A DNA stretch of 64,000 nucleotides, from NCBI GenBank assembly GCA_020540725.1, contig JAJBSL010000002.1, positions 1-64,000 on the forward strand. Direction: 5' to 3'. The DNA is from Lachnospiraceae bacterium EP-SM-12S-S03. Lineage in GTDB: Bacteria; Bacillota; Clostridia; Lachnospirales; Lachnospiraceae. Positions 45,493-52,117 of this stretch are shown here, piece after piece. Position numbers and translations under genes: made by a program. Each line of letters opens with the position of its first letter. Positions within the stretch are counted from its first letter, which is position 1. The notes under the pieces were generated by a model, which was not told the DNA's origin, did not search any database, and saw only the letters and a list, made by a program, of their open reading frames with translations.

Positions 45493-46152
45493 CTATATCT
45501 CAGGAAGTATAAGAGGGGGCTTTCTCCCACTCTCCACATACTTCCAAAATTTTATTTCTTCCTGTAACAAATAATCTAAATCTTCCTGCACTTCATTTCT
45601 TTCAATGAAATAGTGTCTTACCTGCGTCCTGACATCCTTCCCCCAACTGCTATTCAGATGAGCACGGAGAACAACAAAGTCATATCCAGTAACTAGAAGA
45701 TAATGCAGTACCTGCAGATAATAATTGTCCGGGATCCGGTCTTTCCACTTCTCGTACTGCATACTATGCAGGATATTCGTGGTCTTAATCTCTAGAATCC
45801 CTTTCCTTTCCTCCTGATCAGTAATCTCTCCGTCAAGGGAAGCCTGCATAAATGGGTGCTGAATACTTTGTAGTATCCGAAATTCATGATGTTCTACCAA
45901 ATATTCCGGATAATCCAGCTGAAAGAGTTCGCGAATATGCTCCTCCGCTTTCTTCCCGTAGATAACATACGGCTTATCCGAAATATCTTCCGGTATCTTC
46001 CTACCGATCTTCTCCTCGAACAGATCGATATTAGTCTTATATGGATTCATACCGACAACCGAACTGGCATCGCTGCCACCAATGCCATTCATTCTTCCGG
46101 AAAGCCATTCCTTTTCGTCTTTGAAATCGTAAATTTTATAGATTTCCTCCAT
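45493..46152 (-). CDS. YqaJ-family phage exonuclease
   Basis: Predicted 219-residue alkaline exonuclease of the lambda-exo fold that resects double-strand ends for RecT. GIGGSDASSVVGMNPY, YGKKAEEHIRELFQ, and the catalytic pair DGEI and ILEIKTT are visible, followed by YYLQVLHYLLVTGY. ATG at 46152 is preceded by GGTGATTGTG. Confidence 0.92.
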   Translation of the reverse strand: MEEIYKIYDFKDEKEWLSGRMNGIGGSDASSVVGMNPYKTNIDLFEEKIGRKIPEDISDKPYVIYGKKAEEHIRELFQLDYPEYLVEHHEFRILQSIQHPFMQASLDGEITDQEERKGILEIKTTNILHSMQYEKWKDRIPDNYYLQVLHYLLVTGYDFVVLRAHLNSSWGKDVRTQVRHYFIERNEVQEDLDYLLQEEIKFWKYVESGRKPPLILPEI

Positions 46153-46164
46153 CACAATCACCGC

Positions 46165-46302
46165 CTACACAATCACAAATGTCACATCTGCACCTCGGAT
46201 ACTTTGTTCTGCGATACCCACCGCATCTTTCCGGAATCCGTGATATGTAAACATTGCTCCTGTAGAATATCTGATGATCCATAATCCAAATCGATTCATC
46301 AT
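46165..46302 (-). CDS. 45-residue phage protein
   Basis: MMNRFGLWIIRYSTGAMFTY followed by a GFRKDAVGIAEQ segment. AGGA lies nine bases before the first ATG. It begins the recombination cassette. Unknown function. Confidence 0.5.
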   Translation of the reverse strand: MMNRFGLWIIRYSTGAMFTYHGFRKDAVGIAEQSIRGADVTFVIV

Positions 46303-46349
46303 TTGACATTTCCTATACTTTCTTTTAAAATAAAACTGAATATTTACTT

Positions 46350-46385
46350 GAGCGCTTAAGGATTGCCTTCCATTAATAAGCGCTC
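46350..46385. other. Inverted repeat overlapping a stop codon
   Basis: GAGCGCTTA (46350-46358) and TAAGCGCTC (46377-46385) form a nine-base stem with an 18-base loop next to the stop codon of the 68-residue gene. There is no T-run, so a mere processing or stability element is as likely as termination. Confidence 0.4.
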
Positions 46386-46579
46386 TTTTCTATTTCTCTC
46401 TGATACTCGAGCACAAGTTTGTACCACACATCTGCAACCTCGTTCAGAAAAATCCCAAACATATACCCTGTTAACACAATCGCAGGTTCCATTCCGCTTT
46501 GTGCTGCCATGATCACGATTGCGTAACCGATTATCTTCTGCAATGTGACAAGTGGTGTTAGTTTCACGCAAATCCTCAC
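46373..46579 (-). CDS. 68-residue membrane-associated phage protein
   Basis: GTG start at 46579, eight bases after AAAGGAGG. Two hydrophobic stretches (LQKIIGYAIVIMAAQSG and AIVLTGYMFGIFLNEVADV) and a charged tail. An overlapping frame (46356-46571) has no such properties and is rejected. Function unknown. Confidence 0.6.
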   Translation of the reverse strand: MRICVKLTPLVTLQKIIGYAIVIMAAQSGMEPAIVLTGYMFGIFLNEVADVWYKLVLEYQREIEKSAY

Positions 46580-46602
46580 TGCTTGTCCCTCCTTTCTACC
46601 GC

Positions 46603-46743
46603 TTACGCGGTTCTTTCGTATCCTATCTGTTTTGCTGCTTCTACATTAAGCTTTTCAGAGATCTCTTTTTTCTTTTCCTCTGACAATTCGGAAAATACAA
46701 TAGGTTCTTCATCTTCTACCGTAATCCAATTTCTGATTGTCAT
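46603..46743 (-). CDS. 46-residue acidic phage protein
   Basis: MTIRNWITVEDEEPIVFSEL followed by a charged helix. AGAGGTG precedes the ATG at 46743. The text EEPIVFSELSEEKKKEI is a common pattern in early genes of Lachnospiraceae phages; function unknown. Confidence 0.55.
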   Translation of the reverse strand: MTIRNWITVEDEEPIVFSELSEEKKKEISEKLNVEAAKQIGYERTA

Positions 46744-46799
46744 TTACATCACCTCTCTAAAATCTATGTACTATGGTTTGTACTTGTTGCATTGTCCGC

Positions 46800-47090
46800 C
46801 TAGAACATTCCTCTTTCCTTGAGTTCTTCTTCTACTTTTTCCCGGATACTTCCGTAATGTTCTATCCATTCTTTCTCCGCATTTTTTACTGCGATCTTTG
46901 TCGCTTTATCCAAGCATTCTATTTCTTTATCCCGAAAAGTGAATGTTATGCTTTCGCATCCGCTTATAATTGCATAACTAATCTTTTGTTCAATGCGCGC
47001 AAACACTTTATCATCTTCTATTTCTTCCGAAAATGATGCTACAGAAAGCATTTGGCTTATGCATGTAAGCTCAAATCTCTCAAATGTCAT
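46800..47090 (-). CDS. 96-residue helical phage protein
   Basis: MTFERFELTCISQMLSVASF opens an acidic, mostly helical protein ending in EKVEEELKERGMF. GGGAGG lies before the ATG at 47090. Early-region gene of unknown role. Confidence 0.65.
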   Translation of the reverse strand: MTFERFELTCISQMLSVASFSEEIEDDKVFARIEQKISYAIISGCESITFTFRDKEIECLDKATKIAVKNAEKEWIEHYGSIREKVEEELKERGMF

Positions 47091-47113
47091 ACTCTATCAC
47101 CTCCCTATTTCTA

Positions 47114-47142
47114 TTGTCATTTCTTCTCAACTCTCCTATACT
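47114..47142 (+). promoter_or_regulatory. Plus-strand promoter 1, opposite the early operon
   Basis: TTGTCA, exactly 17 bases, TATACT. It is followed by TAATTAC and a small hairpin (GGCAT/ATGCC). The same layout recurs at 47685-47713. Confidence 0.65.
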
Positions 47143-47194
47143 GTAATTACAGGCATCTGCCAATGCCGAGTATCTAAGAAAGGAGTTCCTAATC

Positions 47195-47353
47195 ATGAGA
47201 AACAGCAGCTTAATCGAAAAAACCGTCGAGATTACCATTGCAAAACTTTCTGGTACTGATGCCCCGGCAAATCAAGCAACAGGCAAGCTCACCGCAGAGT
47301 TTATGCAAGAAATCTACAACAAATTAGTCGAACTTAACGCAAATGAAGACTAA
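47195..47353 (+). CDS. 52-residue plus-strand phage protein
   Basis: MRNSSLIEKTVEITIAKLSG continues as a compact helical protein ending in VELNANED. AAAGGAG lies ten bases before the ATG and a consensus promoter lies 53 bases further upstream. It is transcribed against the early operon and its stop overlaps the end of the convergent 48-residue gene by four bases. Function unknown; expression in the lysogen is inferred from the strong promoter. Confidence 0.65.
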   Translation: MRNSSLIEKTVEITIAKLSGTDAPANQATGKLTAEFMQEIYNKLVELNANED

Positions 47354-47496
47354 CAGTATTTCGCTCTGGTGGATATTAATTCTGCCAGAGCTTTCATCTC
47401 TTCTGCCAATGTTTCCCCTGTTTCCTCTTGTAAGTCATCCATTACTCTTTCACAGATTTTTTCAATCACTCTATCCACTTTTTCAACTTCAAACAT
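47350..47496 (-). CDS. 48-residue acidic phage protein
   Basis: MFEVEKVDRVIEKICERVMD continues as a charged helix ending KYC. AGGAGG lies before the ATG. Follows the 51-residue gene by 11 bases. Unknown function. Confidence 0.55.
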   Translation of the reverse strand: MFEVEKVDRVIEKICERVMDDLQEETGETLAEEMKALAELISTRAKYC

Positions 47497-47507
47497 TTCC
47501 TCACCTC

Positions 47508-47663
47508 CTATCCTGCTTTCCTATCCTTATTTTCTTTTTCTGTTTTCTCTTTTTCAGAAACCATACGTTCCGCAGAACCTAATAAATATCCTTTATCAAA
47601 TTCAGACATCTTCGGAAGTGCTTCTGAAATGGATTCAATAATTTTTTTCTCTTTCTCTGACAT
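47508..47663 (-). CDS. 51-residue charged phage protein
   Basis: MSEKEKKIIESISEALPKMS, then EFDKGYLLGSAERM and a lysine-glutamate tail. This FDKGYLLG pattern is frequent in small early proteins of Clostridia phages. GAGGTG precedes the ATG. Function unknown. Confidence 0.6.
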   Translation of the reverse strand: MSEKEKKIIESISEALPKMSEFDKGYLLGSAERMVSEKEKTEKENKDRKAG

Positions 47664-47684
47664 TAAATATCACCTCTTTCTTTA

Positions 47685-47713
47685 TTGCCAGTTCATTTTA
47701 TTTCTCCTATAAT
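47685..47713 (+). promoter_or_regulatory. Plus-strand promoter 2, same layout as promoter 1
   Basis: TTGCCA, exactly 17 bases, perfect TATAAT, with the flanking text TCTCCTATA-n-T-n-TAATTAC shared with promoter 1 and a CCGA/TCGG hairpin downstream. Confidence 0.7.
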
Positions 47714-47760
47714 TTAATTACCGAGTACCAGTCGGAATAATTACGAAAGGAGAATCTGTT

Positions 47761-47937
47761 ATGACTGATAATGAAAAACGTGCACATGATTTAGCACTTC
47801 TTTATATTCAAGGACAGGTAAATCGTAATATTGTTGAAATCCACAATACCCAGATAAAGGATTTAAAGGATTTCTCAATGAATTACGCAGATATTTATTT
47901 GACTATTCTTGAATATTTGAATCAAAATCTGTTGTAA
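47761..47937 (+). CDS. 58-residue plus-strand phage protein
   Basis: MTDNEKRAHDLALLYIQGQV continues to IYLTILEYLNQNLL; helical and acidic, of a type I have seen in Lachnospiraceae prophages (KRAHDLAL start). AAAGGAG lies eight bases before the ATG. Driven by plus-strand promoter 2, it converges on the first lytic gene, overlapping its 3' end by 35 bases. Confidence 0.65.
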   Translation: MTDNEKRAHDLALLYIQGQVNRNIVEIHNTQIKDLKDFSMNYADIYLTILEYLNQNLL

Positions 47938-48091
47938 ATTTTGTACTGCTTTCCAGTAAATCAATCTGTTCCCTGATTTTTTTAGGAAATACTCTGGAAA
48001 GTTCAAACATTTCATTAATGCTGAGACCTTTTTCTGCACAAATTCTTAACAATTCACAGGAAATGGTCTCGATTTTTTCTTTTGTATCCAT
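47903..48091 (-). CDS. First gene of the lytic operon, 62 residues
   Basis: MDTKEKIETISCELLRICAE begins a small helical protein; GAGG lies seven bases before the ATG at 48091. It is immediately downstream of the perfect consensus lytic promoter. Position suggests a Cro-like role, but I see no clear helix-turn-helix. Confidence 0.6.
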   Translation of the reverse strand: MDTKEKIETISCELLRICAEKGLSINEMFELSRVFPKKIREQIDLLESSTKFTTDFDSNIQE

Positions 48092-48112
48092 ATTTACACC
48101 TCGCTTCTTTTT

Positions 48113-48201
48113 CTTGTTGATGAACAAATTATAACTCCTATTTTCTTGTTTGTCAATAAGATTTTTGAAGTTTTTAACTTTTTTTCTTGTTGACTAACAA
48201 G
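48113..48201. promoter_or_regulatory. Three repressor operators of the lysogeny switch
   Basis: Three 16-base copies: CTTGTT-GATG-AACAAA (48113-48128), CTTGTT-TGTC-AATAAG (48145-48160) and the perfect palindrome CTTGTT-GACT-AACAAG (48186-48201). The first lies at the start region of the lytic transcript, the second on the lytic -35, the third on the repressor -35. Confidence 0.8.
48128..48156 (-). promoter_or_regulatory. Lytic (early) promoter, perfect consensus
   Basis: On minus TTGACA, exactly 17 bases, TATAAT, 37 bases before the first lytic gene. Operators 1 and 2 overlap its two ends. Confidence 0.88.
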
Positions 48202-48218
48202 TATAATAATGGTATACT
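48190..48218 (+). promoter_or_regulatory. Repressor promoter
   Basis: TTGACT, exactly 17 bases, TATACT, with operator 3 covering the -35 hexamer, which implies autoregulation. Confidence 0.82.
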
Positions 48219-48242
48219 GAAGTCAGAAAGGAGGAAATGCTT

Positions 48243-48632
48243 TTGGAACTGAATATAGGAGAAAGGATTGAAATCTTAAGAAAAGATTTAAGTATGTCTA
48301 GGAGAGCTTTTGGAGAGAGACTTGGGGTCAGTGAAAGTGTAATTGTTAATATAGAGTATGATCGCCTTAAACGACCAGAGCAAAAAGAATCCTTATATAA
48401 GCTGATTTGTAAAGAATTTAATGTAAACGAAGAATGGCTTCGCACAGGCGAAGGAGAAATGTTTGTTACATTAAATAGAACACAGCAGATTGCACAGCTT
48501 ACTGCTGACTTATTTAAAGGAGAAAAAGACTCTTTTAAAGAAAGGTTGCTTTTAGCACTCGCAAAGCTTGATGAAAACGAGTGGAAAGTGCTGGAGAAAA
48601 TTGCAGAAGACTTGACAAAAGAAAAGGACTAG
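48243..48632 (+). CDS. CI-like phage repressor (XRE helix-turn-helix)
   Basis: Predicted 129-residue regulator. Residues 3-65 form the HTH (IGERIEILRKDLSMSRRAFGERLGVSESVIVNIEYDR has the classic pattern); WLRTGEGEMF closes the domain and a helical C-terminal part probably dimerises. There is no peptidase domain, so it cannot self-cleave like lambda CI. I use the TTG at 48243, eight bases after GGAGG, because the ATG at 48237 lies only two bases from it. Confidence 0.87.
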   Translation: MELNIGERIEILRKDLSMSRRAFGERLGVSESVIVNIEYDRLKRPEQKESLYKLICKEFNVNEEWLRTGEGEMFVTLNRTQQIAQLTADLFKGEKDSFKERLLLALAKLDENEWKVLEKIAEDLTKEKD

Positions 48633-48639
48633 GTTTTCC

Positions 48640-48747
48640 CTAATCCTTAAGTCTTTTGATGAGTTCAAGTATAAATAGAAGTGTTTCTTCATCTTCTATT
48701 TCATTGATTAATTCAATGATACTCTGCTTGTACTTATCGCAACTCAT
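48640..48747 (-). CDS. 35-residue SOS-controlled peptide
   Basis: MSCDKYKQSIIELINEIEDE followed by ETLLFILELIKRLKD: a short acidic amphipathic helix pair. GGGAGGGG lies before the ATG at 48747. It is the only gene between the promoter at 48805-48833, which is bracketed by two LexA-type boxes, and the 3' end of the convergent repressor gene. Candidate antirepressor or inducing peptide; the role is inference. Confidence 0.6.
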   Translation of the reverse strand: MSCDKYKQSIIELINEIEDEETLLFILELIKRLKD

Positions 48748-48775
48748 ATGTACCCCTCCCGCTGTTCATCTTTTT

Positions 48776-48789
48776 TGAACGCACGTTCG
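48776..48789. promoter_or_regulatory. LexA-type SOS box 1
   Basis: GAAC-GCAC-GTTC (48777-48788) matches the Firmicute LexA pattern GAAC-N4-GTTC. It lies about 20 bases downstream of the -10 element at 48805-48810, where LexA would block transcription. Confidence 0.75.
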
Positions 48790-48804
48790 AAATTCCTTAA
48801 TTGA

Positions 48805-48833
48805 ATATTACTACTTCTTTTGTAATATTTCAA
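48805..48833 (-). promoter_or_regulatory. Promoter between two SOS boxes
   Basis: On minus TTGAAA (48833-48828), exactly 17 bases, TAATAT (48810-48805). It drives the 35-residue peptide gene toward the repressor gene. Confidence 0.65.
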
Positions 48834-48842
48834 TAGTATTTC

Positions 48843-48856
48843 CGAACATTTGTTCT
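48843..48856. promoter_or_regulatory. LexA-type SOS box 2
   Basis: GAAC-ATTT-GTTC (48844-48855), again the full GAAC-N4-GTTC pattern, about ten bases upstream of the -35 hexamer of the same promoter. Confidence 0.7.
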
Positions 48857-48920
48857 TTTATTTATTTCTTTACTATATATACATTTTAGAAAAAGAAAAC
48901 TTACGGGTATTTGGGGGATC

Positions 48921-48936
48921 GTCCCAGATGTGGGAC
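48921..48936. other. Perfect GTCCCA/TGGGAC hairpin
   Basis: A six-base stem with GATG loop directly after the stop codon of the second HTH gene. It lacks a T-run; it may terminate weakly or be a protein-binding palindrome. Confidence 0.4.
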
Positions 48937-48938
48937 AC

Positions 48939-49136
48939 TTATTTATAATCAGATTCAATAAGGTCATAAACTCGAACTTTTAGACCTTTAGCAAGACGTT
49001 CTAAAGTATCTGCGGACGGGGAAATCTCATTGTTGGCAATTCTTTGGATTGACGATTTTGAAATCCCGGTCAGTATCGATACTTGACGAACAGATAGATT
49101 TTTACTAAGCATAATTTTATCAAGTAGTATTTTCAT
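48939..49136 (-). CDS. Small XRE-family HTH regulator
   Basis: Predicted 65-residue DNA-binding protein, essentially a single HTH domain: NLSVRQVSILTGISKSSIQRIANNE. It is Cro-sized. No Shine-Dalgarno sequence is seen before the ATG, so the message may be leaderless. It is transcribed toward the SOS-box region, so it may control that promoter or the repressor. Confidence 0.8.
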   Translation of the reverse strand: MKILLDKIMLSKNLSVRQVSILTGISKSSIQRIANNEISPSADTLERLAKGLKVRVYDLIESDYK

Positions 49137-49196
49137 AACTATTTTATTTTATCAAAAGTCAGCACAAATACTACTGGAAAATATTGGAGTACCAAA

Positions 49197-49361
49197 ATGA
49201 AATACATATTTGAAAACGAAAACGCATTGGAGCTGTATTGCACGATTACCAAAGATCTAAAAGTAAAAGTAACACCAGGTAAAACGTTCGGAGACGAGGT
49301 ATATATTTCTGAAGACTTTATGAATGATTGTTTGGTAGATATTATAAAGATTAATAAATAA
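49197..49361 (+). CDS. 54-residue phage protein, unknown
   Basis: MKYIFENENALELYCTITKD followed by KVKVTPGKTFGDEVYI: small, acidic, beta-rich. GGAG lies eight bases before the ATG. It sits between the immunity region and lipoprotein. Small genes near serine integrases include recombination directionality factors; that is only a positional possibility here. Confidence 0.55.
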   Translation: MKYIFENENALELYCTITKDLKVKVTPGKTFGDEVYISEDFMNDCLVDIIKINK

Positions 49362-49427
49362 TATAATCACTTTAGTGTTTATATAAAATGTGATGTTAAA
49401 ATACGGAAAGAAGAAAGAGAGGAAAAT

Positions 49428-50423
49428 ATGAAAAAGAAAATTGTAACTTTATTCTTAACTTTTGCTTTAGCAACTTCTATCGTTGCATGTGGAGGAAATT
49501 CCAAAGATTCAGAAAATAAGTCCGAAGCAAAAGAAGAAAAAGAACCTACTGATTTAACCGGGACATGGAAGTCTGATGAAAATAATGGGGCATGGATGGA
49601 AGCAGTTATTTCAGATAGTACAATTGAAATCAACTGGGTATCAGATGATGGTGACACCAAGTCTATCTACTGGATTGGTACATATGAAGCCCCAACAAAA
49701 TACGTTGAAGAATATAGTTGGACATCTAAAAGAGACAAAGAAAAAACAGACACCGCTCTTCTTGCTTCAACTGATGATACAAAAGAATTTACTTTCAAAG
49801 ATGATATTATAAGTTACGAGGCATCAGCATTAGGAACTACAAAAACCATAGAATTATCGCAAGTATCTAAAGATACTCCAAAAAATCTTCCAGTAGAAAA
49901 AACTGCTAAGGATCATTCAGAACTAACGCTTGACTATCTCTTACCTCCTAATTTTACAAGATGGAATATGGCTGCTCAAGAAGTTAGAGATAATGAAACA
50001 AGGGAAGAAGATACTCTTTACTCTACGGTTGATAATAATGTTGAATACATCAATTACAAGCCAGTAAAATTAAAAGACAAATATGCTTCTTCTTTAGACT
50101 CAACATATTGTTTTTTTGATAATCAATTAAAAGCTTATTGGTGTTCGTATGATAAAGAAATGCTCTCTAATCCTATGAATGTTTATTCAGAAATAAAAGA
50201 ATACATTAGCAATATTTATGGTGAATGTGAAGCTGAAGAATTCACATGGTCAGATACTACTTACCAAAACGACCAAGATAAGTGGAATGATGCCTTTCGC
50301 TACGGATATGTAACAGTTAAAACTACGTGGCATACATCAGACTCCGCTATTATAATAACATGGGATTATAATAATAGAATGAATGTAGCAATATCATCAC
50401 TAGATTTTGAAAACAACTTATAG
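49428..50423 (+). CDS. Prophage-encoded lipoprotein
   Basis: Predicted 331-residue exported lipoprotein. A lysine-rich n-region and hydrophobic stretch end in a lipobox (SIVACGG, C21). A charged linker (DSENKSEAKEEKEPTD) leads to a small beta-barrel-like domain (LTGTWKSDENNGAW) and a second domain from about 150. Plus strand, in the lysogeny segment between repressor and integrase, so it is probably expressed in the lysogen. Phage lipoproteins in this place can block superinfection; not shown here. Confidence 0.8.
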   Translation: MKKKIVTLFLTFALATSIVACGGNSKDSENKSEAKEEKEPTDLTGTWKSDENNGAWMEAVISDSTIEINWVSDDGDTKSIYWIGTYEAPTKYVEEYSWTSKRDKEKTDTALLASTDDTKEFTFKDDIISYEASALGTTKTIELSQVSKDTPKNLPVEKTAKDHSELTLDYLLPPNFTRWNMAAQEVRDNETREEDTLYSTVDNNVEYINYKPVKLKDKYASSLDSTYCFFDNQLKAYWCSYDKEMLSNPMNVYSEIKEYISNIYGECEAEEFTWSDTTYQNDQDKWNDAFRYGYVTVKTTWHTSDSAIIITWDYNNRMNVAISSLDFENNL

Positions 50424-50435
50424 AATCAAACTATA

Positions 50436-50505
50436 GAAAAACCGCCCCGGCGCTACCAACACCGAGACGGATACATATCCGAAGATATGCAACTATTAAT
50501 GAACA
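50436..50505 (-). ncRNA. Candidate ~70-nt structured small RNA
   Basis: A minus-strand promoter (TTGCGA, 17 bases, TACAAT, 50539-50511) is followed by a hairpin CATATC-TTCG-GATATG (50489-50474) with a stable UUCG tetraloop and then a nine-base-pair terminator (50470-50442) with five T residues. No reading frame of note lies between. The terminator pairs only in the minus orientation (G-U pairs become mismatches on plus), supporting a dedicated minus transcript. Confidence 0.5.
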
Positions 50506-50510
50506 AATAT

Positions 50511-50539
50511 ATTGTATCATCTTCGGGCAGCTATCGCAA
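50511..50539 (-). promoter_or_regulatory. Promoter of the candidate small RNA
   Basis: On minus TTGCGA (50539-50534), exactly 17 bases, TACAAT (50516-50511). Confidence 0.5.
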
Positions 50540-50562
50540 TCGGAACATATTTTCGATGGCTG

Positions 50563-50590
50563 TTATTTTTATACTATTTTGACATACATT
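50563..50590 (+). promoter_or_regulatory. Possible sigma-E-like promoter of the integrase
   Basis: CATACATT (50583-50590) matches the mother-cell sigma-E -10 pattern CATACAnT. A weak -35 (TTATTTT, 50563-50569) lies 13 bases upstream. The predicted start falls at the beginning of the ribosome binding site, which is tight. Speculative. Confidence 0.3.
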
Positions 50591-50611
50591 TTACAAAGGA
50601 GATGATATCGA

Positions 50612-52099
50612 ATGAAAATTGGAGCATTGTATATTCGTGTCAGCACACACATGCAAGAAGAACTTTCTCCGGAATCGCAGAAAAAACTTCTTTTATCTTA
50701 CGCGAAGTCTCATGATATTTTTGTTCCGGAAGAGTTTATTTTTATGGATTTAGGTATATCCGGAAGAAAGGCCGATAAGCGTCCTGACTTCCAAAGAATG
50801 ATTTCCATGGCCAAATCAAAGCCTTCTCCGTTCCAGGTAATCGTTGTTTGGAAATTTAGCCGATTCGCCCGGAATCAGGAAGAAAGTATTGTGTATAAAT
50901 CTTTACTCCGAAAACAATGTGGCGTGGACGTGATCAGCAAGTCTGAAAGTATTATGGATGGACCTTTCGGTTCCCTGATCGAGCGTATCATCGAATGGAA
51001 TGATGAATTCTACTCTACCAACCTTTCTGAAGAAGTATTTCGCGGAATGAAGGAAAAGGCGAGCCGTGGTGGATATCAGTCGCGGCCACCACTCGGATAC
51101 AAAATCAAAGTAAACGGAGAGCCTCCGGTTATCGTCGAAGAAGAAGCAAAAATTATACGTATTATTTTCAACAAATATGTAAATGAGCACTGCAGCTTTT
51201 TTGATATTGCAAGATACCTGAATTCACTCGGTCTCAAGACATCACGTAATAAGCCCTTCGAGACGCGGTCCATTGAGTATATTGTGCAGAACCCTACCTA
51301 TTGTGGTATGATCCGATGGAACCGGACAGAGAATGAAACAAATAGAATCAAAAGTAAGGACGAATGGATCATAGAAGAAGGAAAGCACGAGGCTATTATT
51401 TCGAAAGATATGTTCGAAGCTGCGCAAGAGCGATATCAGTCTACATACAAGCCACGCGGAACCCGCCCTTCCTCAACCTATCGTCATTGGTTAAGTGGTC
51501 TTCTAAAATGTCCTTCCTGTGGCCGTACTATGATTGTTAAGAATATGCGCAAAAAATCAGACGGAAGCAACTACTCTCATTTTGTTTGCTATGGATACTG
51601 TAAAGGAAAATGTCTTGCAAAGACAAGTATAAGTTCGCTAAAGCTTGAGCCGGCCGTTTTATCATCCTTAGAGGAAGTTTTACGTACTGAGAATATTTGT
51701 TTTGAATACAAGGAAGTGATAATTGTCGAAGAAGTGGATGAGAAGGCTCTTCTCGATGAGCAGCTTGCCCGTCTCAAATCAATGGAGCAACGCATGAAAG
51801 ATGCTTACCGTGCTGGCGTCGATACATTAGAGGAGTACAAAGAAAACAAAAAGTTTGTTGAAAATGAACGTGCTTCCATTTTAGAGAAAATCAATAATAT
51901 TATTCCGGAAGTTGCCGATGACGCGTCAGACAAAAAACTTATGCTATCCAAAATAAAGAACGTATACGAAGCTTTGCAATCTGACTCTTGCAGCAATCAG
52001 CAAAAGAATGAAATGTTACGAAGCATTATCGAAAAAATCGTATATAACCGCGAAAACGATACTCTTGACGTGTACTACTACCTCTCAAAAACCGCGTAA
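50612..52099 (+). CDS. Large serine integrase/recombinase
   Basis: Predicted 495-residue site-specific recombinase. The resolvase domain (about 1-150) has nucleophile S11 in YIRVST and the arginines of KFSRFARN; the recombinase domain (about 160-275) includes RPPLGYKI and RSIEYIVQNPTYCGMI; a zinc ribbon follows (LLKCPSCGRTM and CYGYCKGKC) and then a coiled coil (about 375-440), needed for synapsis control. It ends 40 bases before the attR core, facing sleC. AAAGGAG lies ten bases before the ATG. It should act on the att sites at 13378 and 52140, with a directionality factor required for excision. Confidence 0.95.
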   Translation: MKIGALYIRVSTHMQEELSPESQKKLLLSYAKSHDIFVPEEFIFMDLGISGRKADKRPDFQRMISMAKSKPSPFQVIVVWKFSRFARNQEESIVYKSLLRKQCGVDVISKSESIMDGPFGSLIERIIEWNDEFYSTNLSEEVFRGMKEKASRGGYQSRPPLGYKIKVNGEPPVIVEEEAKIIRIIFNKYVNEHCSFFDIARYLNSLGLKTSRNKPFETRSIEYIVQNPTYCGMIRWNRTENETNRIKSKDEWIIEEGKHEAIISKDMFEAAQERYQSTYKPRGTRPSSTYRHWLSGLLKCPSCGRTMIVKNMRKKSDGSNYSHFVCYGYCKGKCLAKTSISSLKLEPAVLSSLEEVLRTENICFEYKEVIIVEEVDEKALLDEQLARLKSMEQRMKDAYRAGVDTLEEYKENKKFVENERASILEKINNIIPEVADDASDKKLMLSKIKNVYEALQSDSCSNQQKNEMLRSIIEKIVYNRENDTLDVYYYLSKTA

Positions 52100-52117
52100 A
52101 CTCGCGCTTTCTAGGTT

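Noticed and set aside
46356..46571. 71-codon minus frame overlapping the 68-residue membrane protein gene
   Set aside because: It has no ribosome binding site and an implausible composition; the GTG-started frame 46373-46579 has AAAGGAGG and hydrophobic segments.
48621..48660. Strong terminator between repressor and SOS peptide genes
   Set aside because: The AAGGACTAGG/CCTAATCCTT dyad has no convincing T-run on either strand, so convergent read-through cannot be excluded and I did not list it as a terminator.
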